Shown here in pieces: positions 60,477 to 64,000 of a stretch of DNA of 64,000 nt; the first letter of the stretch is position 1; every line of letters begins with the position of its first letter. Below the pieces are notes generated by a model that did no database searches, was not told where the DNA came from, and saw nothing but the letters and a program-made list of their open reading frames with translations. Where the stretch lies: the NCBI RefSeq assembly GCF_905201705.1, contig NZ_CAJKOX010000018.1, positions 12,771-76,770 of the forward strand, read 5' to 3'. The position numbers and the translations under genes are program-made. Source of the stretch: an uncultured Marvinbryantia sp. (GTDB taxonomy: Bacteria > Bacillota > Clostridia > Lachnospirales > Lachnospiraceae).

Positions 60477-61343
60477 TCACAATGCCTCTTTCATTGTGCG
60501 GATATACTCTTTCACATACGGCACGCAATCCTTCCCATATTGGCCGCAAATGCGTACAATCGCGCTTCCCACTATCGCTCCATCAGACAGCGCCGCCATT
60601 TTCTCTGCCTGTTCCGGTGTGGAAATTCCAAAGCCGACCGCGCATGGAATCTCCTTCGTCTCCTTCACAAGTTTCACCATGCTTCCCACATCCGAAGTGA
60701 TCTCCGCGCGCACTCCCGTCACGCCCATCGACGATACACAGTACACAAACCCGCTGGCTTCCGCCGCAATCTGCCGGATACGCTCATGCGAAGTCGGCGC
60801 GATTAAGGAGATGAGATCCAGACCATATTTCTTACATACAGTATCAAATTCTTCCTTTTCCTCAAAAGGTACGTCCGGCAGAATCAGACCGTCCATACCG
60901 ATTTCCGCGGCTGTGCGGATAAAGCGCTCTGTACCGGATTCCATGCGGCTTAAACGTTCCAGTCCACCCAGCTCTGCGTGACCGGCGCATGCCGACCCGT
61001 CCTTCTGTTTTTTATGTGACATTTGTCCATATCCATAGGAAAATACTACATTCGCGTAAGTCATAAACACCATCGGAATATCCGTCTTTTTTCGGATACG
61101 GCGCACCATCTCAAAAATATCGTCCGTCGTCACCCCATTTGTCAGCGCCCGCAGGTTCGCCGCCTGGATAACCGGTCCCTCCGCCGTCGGATCGGAAAAC
61201 GGAATGCCAAGCTCAATTAAATCCGCGCCCGCTTCTTCCGCCCCGTACACAAGCTGCTCGGTGACATCCAGCGACGGATCGCCGCAGGTAATGAACGGAA
61301 TAAACGCCTTGCCATTTTCAAATGCTTTCTGAATGTTACTCAT
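60477..61343 (-). CDS. trpA: Tryptophan synthase alpha chain with a 33-residue insertion
   Basis: 288 aa against about 256 usual, starting MSNIQKAFENGKAFIPFITC; the ATG overlaps the trpB stop by 8 bp. The TIM barrel motifs are intact: catalytic Glu in ADLIELGIPFSDPTAEGPVI, Asp in DGLILPDVPFEE, and GFGISTPEQ with GAIVGSAIV. Between VVFSYG and TERFIRTAAEIG, which are normally adjacent, lie 33 extra residues (about 105-137, starting YGQMSHKKQKDGSACAGHAE). This loop after strand 3 may tolerate it. The enzyme makes indole from indole-glycerol phosphate. Confidence 0.93.
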   Translation of the reverse strand: MSNIQKAFENGKAFIPFITCGDPSLDVTEQLVYGAEEAGADLIELGIPFSDPTAEGPVIQAANLRALTNGVTTDDIFEMVRRIRKKTDIPMVFMTYANVVFSYGYGQMSHKKQKDGSACAGHAELGGLERLSRMESGTERFIRTAAEIGMDGLILPDVPFEEKEEFDTVCKKYGLDLISLIAPTSHERIRQIAAEASGFVYCVSSMGVTGVRAEITSDVGSMVKLVKETKEIPCAVGFGISTPEQAEKMAALSDGAIVGSAIVRICGQYGKDCVPYVKEYIRTMKEAL

Positions 61344-62520
61344 GAATATCCTCCCCTCTGTATCTGGCGATTGCCGCGCAGTCCTTATCTCCTCTGCCGG
61401 ACAGGTTAATGACGATGATCTGATCCTTTCGCATCGTCGGCGCCAGCCTGCGCGCATAGGCAACTGCATGAGCGCTCTCGATTGCCGGGATCACGCCTTC
61501 CATCTTCGCCAGATATTCAAAGGCGTCCACCGCCTCGTCGTCGGTAATCGCAACATATTGCGCGCGTCCTTTATCGTAGAGATCGGCGTGCTCCGGTCCG
61601 ATGCCCGGATAATCCAGCCCGGCGGAAATGGAGTATACCGGCGCGATCTGGCCGTACTCATCCTGGCAGAAATACGACTTCATTCCATGGAAAATGCCGA
61701 GCCTGCCGGTGGCGATCGTCGCCGCAGTCTCCGCGGTATCAACGCCGCGCCCCGCAGCCTCACAGCCGATCAACTGCACTTCTTTATCCTCAATAAAATG
61801 ATAAAACGCGCCGATCGCATTGGAGCCTCCGCCCACACAGGCAAGCACCGCATCCGGCAGCTTCCCTTCTTTTTCAAGCATCTGCTGTTTGATTTCTTTG
61901 GAGATGACCGCCTGGAAATCCCGCACGATCGTCGGGAACGGATGCGGTCCCATGCAGGAACCGAGTACATAATGCGTGTCCTCCACACGGTTCGTCCACT
62001 CGCGCATCGTCTCTGAAACCGCATCCTTCAGGGTTCCTGTCCCCGATGTGACCGCATGGACCTTCGAGCCAAGCAGACGCATACGGTACACATTGAGCGC
62101 CTGACGCTTCGTGTCCTCCTCGCCCATAAACACCTCGCACTCCATTCCCATCAGCGCCGCCGCTGTTGCCGTGGCAACTCCGTGCTGTCCGGCTCCCGTC
62201 TCCGCGATCACACGGGTCTTTCCCATCTTCTTTGCGAGCAGCACCTGCCCAAGCACGTTATTGATCTTGTGTGCGCCCGTATGGTTCAGATCCTCCCGTT
62301 TCAGATAAATCTTCGCTCCGCCAAGATCCTTCGTCATGCGCTCCGCAAAATACAGCCGCGATGGTCTGCCCGCGTAGTCATTCAGAAGCTGTGTCAGCTC
62401 CTGCTGAAAATCCGGATCGTTTTTATAATGATTGTAGGCTTCTTCCAGCTCCAGAACCGCATTCATCAGCGTCTCCGGAATATACTGCCCGCCGTGTATT
62501 CCAAATCTTCCTGTGCTCAT
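61336..62520 (-). CDS. trpB: Tryptophan synthase beta chain
   Basis: 394 aa from MSTGRFGIHGGQYIPETLMN with AAGGAGAAAAAG upstream. The PLP lysine is in LNHTGAHKINNVLGQ, the phosphate loop is CVGGGSNAIG, and the catalytic Glu is in AETGAGQHG. It condenses indole with serine. It is followed by trpA with an 8-bp overlap. Confidence 0.97.
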   Translation of the reverse strand: MSTGRFGIHGGQYIPETLMNAVLELEEAYNHYKNDPDFQQELTQLLNDYAGRPSRLYFAERMTKDLGGAKIYLKREDLNHTGAHKINNVLGQVLLAKKMGKTRVIAETGAGQHGVATATAAALMGMECEVFMGEEDTKRQALNVYRMRLLGSKVHAVTSGTGTLKDAVSETMREWTNRVEDTHYVLGSCMGPHPFPTIVRDFQAVISKEIKQQMLEKEGKLPDAVLACVGGGSNAIGAFYHFIEDKEVQLIGCEAAGRGVDTAETAATIATGRLGIFHGMKSYFCQDEYGQIAPVYSISAGLDYPGIGPEHADLYDKGRAQYVAITDDEAVDAFEYLAKMEGVIPAIESAHAVAYARRLAPTMRKDQIIVINLSGRGDKDCAAIARYRGEDIHE

Positions 62521-62654
62521 CTTTTTCTCCTTTATCATATTTCCCTATTTCTGTCACATCATTATATCTCATGCTGCCCCATATACACTGCATTTCAATC
62601 TCTCACATTACCCAGTGCACAGTACAACAGATTTCACATGCCGCTTTCCAAATT

Positions 62655-63260
62655 TTATCTCAGTGTCCGAATCCCGGCAACCGCCGCAAGTATTTTATCG
62701 CGATCCTTATATCCGTCCGTCTCCACGCCGCTCGACAGGTCGAGCGCCCACGGATGAAGCGTTTCCGCCGCATGTCTCATATTGTCCGGCGTAAGCCCGC
62801 CTGCCAGTATCCACGGACGCGAAGTTTCCCGAACCAGACTCCAGTCGAAACTCTTCCCGGTACCTTTTCCATTATCCAGCAGAATATAATCCGCCGCGCT
62901 TCTCATCGCCTGCTTTGCATCCGCTTCGCTGCGGATCGTAAACGCCTGTATCAGCTCTCTGTCCGTAAGTGTCCGCAATCGCCGGATATATGTTTCGTCC
63001 TCGCTTCCATGAAGCTGCGCCATGGAAATAATTCCTTCATTTAAAAGCTGTGCAACCAGCTCCGGCTTTTCATTTACAAACACGCCGACCGGAAGTACCG
63101 TCTCCGCCAGATTTTCGCGCAGCCGCGACAGCTGCAGAGGCGTCACGCTCCGGCGGCTTTTCGGATAATTCACCACAAATCCGGCAAAATCCGGCTGCGC
63201 CTCATTTACATATGTGATATCACAAGCCCGGCTAAGACCGCAGATTTTTATTTTCATCAC
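62655..63260 (-). CDS. trpF: Phosphoribosylanthranilate isomerase
   Basis: 201 aa TIM barrel: KIKICGLSRACDITYVNEAQ holds the catalytic Cys, LPVGVFVNEKPE and QLHGSED follow, and LAGGLTPDN with DLSSGVETDGYKD ends it. The start overlaps the trpC stop by 4 bp. A 134-bp gap to trpB holds no obvious gene; the ribosome site for trpB lies in it. Confidence 0.95.
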   Translation of the reverse strand: MMKIKICGLSRACDITYVNEAQPDFAGFVVNYPKSRRSVTPLQLSRLRENLAETVLPVGVFVNEKPELVAQLLNEGIISMAQLHGSEDETYIRRLRTLTDRELIQAFTIRSEADAKQAMRSAADYILLDNGKGTGKSFDWSLVRETSRPWILAGGLTPDNMRHAAETLHPWALDLSSGVETDGYKDRDKILAAVAGIRTLR

Positions 63261-64000
63261 ATCACTCCCCGCAGCGTATCCAGCATTGCTTTTTTGTCCT
63301 TCGCCCGCATCAGCGCCTCTCCGATCAGCACGGCGTCGGTGCCGTTTTTTCGCAGCGCCGCAATATCCTCCGGCGTCTTTATGCCGCTCTCGGAAACAAA
63401 CAGCACATCCTCCGGCACCATCGCGCGAAGCCTCCTGCTCTGCGCGATGTCCACCTGGAAGTTTTTCAGATTGCGGTTATTCACGCCGAGGATTCTTGCA
63501 TCCGCCGCCAGCGCGCGGGATATTTCCTCCTCAGTGTGCGCCTCGACCAGAGCCGACATGCCCAGCTCCTCTGCAAGCTGACCATATGCTCTTAACTGTT
63601 CATCATCCAGGATCGCGCAGATCAGCAAAACCGCGGAAGCTCCCAATGCTTTTGCCTGATAGATCATATATTCATCTACGGTAAAATCCTTGCGCAGCAC
63701 CGGAATACGCACCTGCGATGCGATCTCCTGCAGGTAAACATCCTTTCCAAGAAACCAGTATGGCTCCGTCAGGCAGGAAATAGCGGCAGCTCCAGCCGCC
63801 TCATATTCTTTTGCGATCTGCAGATACGGAAACTCCTGCGCGATAATTCCCTTAGAGGGGGAAGCCTTTTTTACTTCACATATAAATGAGATGCCTTCCG
63901 CGGCAAGAGCCGCCTCAAACGCGGGGCGCTCCCTGCGTGGCGTATTCTCTGCCGAGGGGCGCTCCCTGCATGGCGCATCCTCCACCGCCAGGCGCTCTCT
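63257..64000 (-). CDS. trpC: Indole-3-glycerol phosphate synthase, 5' end outside window
   Basis: The 5' end is cut by the right edge. The visible 247 residues contain GISFICEVKKASPSKGIIAQ (catalytic Lys and Glu), VLRKDFTVDEYMIYQAKALG, LGVNNRNLKNFQVDI and VSESGIKTPEDIAAL. Before the barrel lie charged 11-residue repeats (RERPSAENTPR type) not usual in TrpC. It feeds TrpA in tryptophan synthesis. Confidence 0.93.
   Translation of the reverse strand, partial: RERLAVEDAPCRERPSAENTPRRERPAFEAALAAEGISFICEVKKASPSKGIIAQEFPYLQIAKEYEAAGAAAISCLTEPYWFLGKDVYLQEIASQVRIPVLRKDFTVDEYMIYQAKALGASAVLLICAILDDEQLRAYGQLAEELGMSALVEAHTEEEISRALAADARILGVNNRNLKNFQVDIAQSRRLRAMVPEDVLFVSESGIKTPEDIAALRKNGTDAVLIGEALMRAKDKKAMLDTLRGVM
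63925..64000. repeat. 33-bp in-frame tandem repeats at the start of trpC
   Basis: Two full 33-bp units plus part of a third share GCGCTCCCTGC and GGCG blocks on the plus strand. They encode an 11-residue Arg/Glu/Pro repeat. The array may continue past the window edge. Confidence 0.75.

Overview
The window comes from a Gram-positive, low-to-mid GC anaerobe of the Clostridia, most likely Lachnospiraceae. This is inferred from gene content: YesN/YesM-type two-component systems beside sugar ABC transporters, araA/araB/araD, diaminopimelate dehydrogenase, YqeY, SbcCD, and strong AGGAGG ribosome binding sites. No species can be named from the sequence. Nearly all chromosomal genes are on the minus strand.

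Layout. (1) 1-3.3 kb: a GNAT-like gene cut by the left edge, ispF, a small lipoprotein, a GH43 glycosidase gene broken by one in-frame TGA, and a tRNA-Met/tRNA-Val pair with its own promoter and terminator. (2) 3.36-28.24 kb: a 24.9-kb element bounded by an exact 21-bp direct repeat whose right copy forms the 3' end of ddh. It carries an IS30-family element, small accessory genes controlled by a ribbon-helix-helix protein with four matching operator-like sites, and a long minus-strand operon for a P2-like contractile tail, baseplate, fibre and lysis module. No capsid, portal, terminase or integrase gene is visible, so it looks like a tailocin (R-type-bacteriocin-like) locus or a heavily reduced prophage. 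(3) Inside the fibre/lysis part, 10.2-13.5 kb, is a complete diversity-generating retroelement (DGR): target gene with variable repeat, avd, template repeat and reverse transcriptase. All 15 differences between the two 114-bp repeats fall at template adenines. (4) 28.2-42.5 kb: ddh, then a furanose/arabinose locus comprising a YtfQ/YtfR/YtfT/YjfF-like transporter, a second binding protein, a YesM/YesN-like sensor and regulator, araD, araB and araA. (5) 42.6-43.0 kb: a candidate type I toxin-antitoxin locus with a 28-aa hydrophobic peptide and a convergent antisense RNA. (6) 43.0-56.4 kb: sbcDC, then a GH172-family gene with a sugar ABC transporter and a second two-component system. One permease there has an in-frame stop and the sensor kinase has two frameshifts, so this locus appears to be decaying. 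(7) 56.4-64 kb: a PEP/pyruvate-binding-domain protein, yqeY, a prolyl-tRNA deacylase-like gene and trpC-F-B-A.

How the parts work together: the contractile-tail genes would build a particle whose C-type-lectin-like fibre tip is retargeted by the DGR, and the holin and endolysin would release it. The sugar genes would release and import arabinose-type sugars and convert them to xylulose 5-phosphate. Several chromosomal genes contain in-frame tandem repeats or insertions (GNAT-like gene, lipoprotein, trpC, trpA), a recurring oddity of this region.
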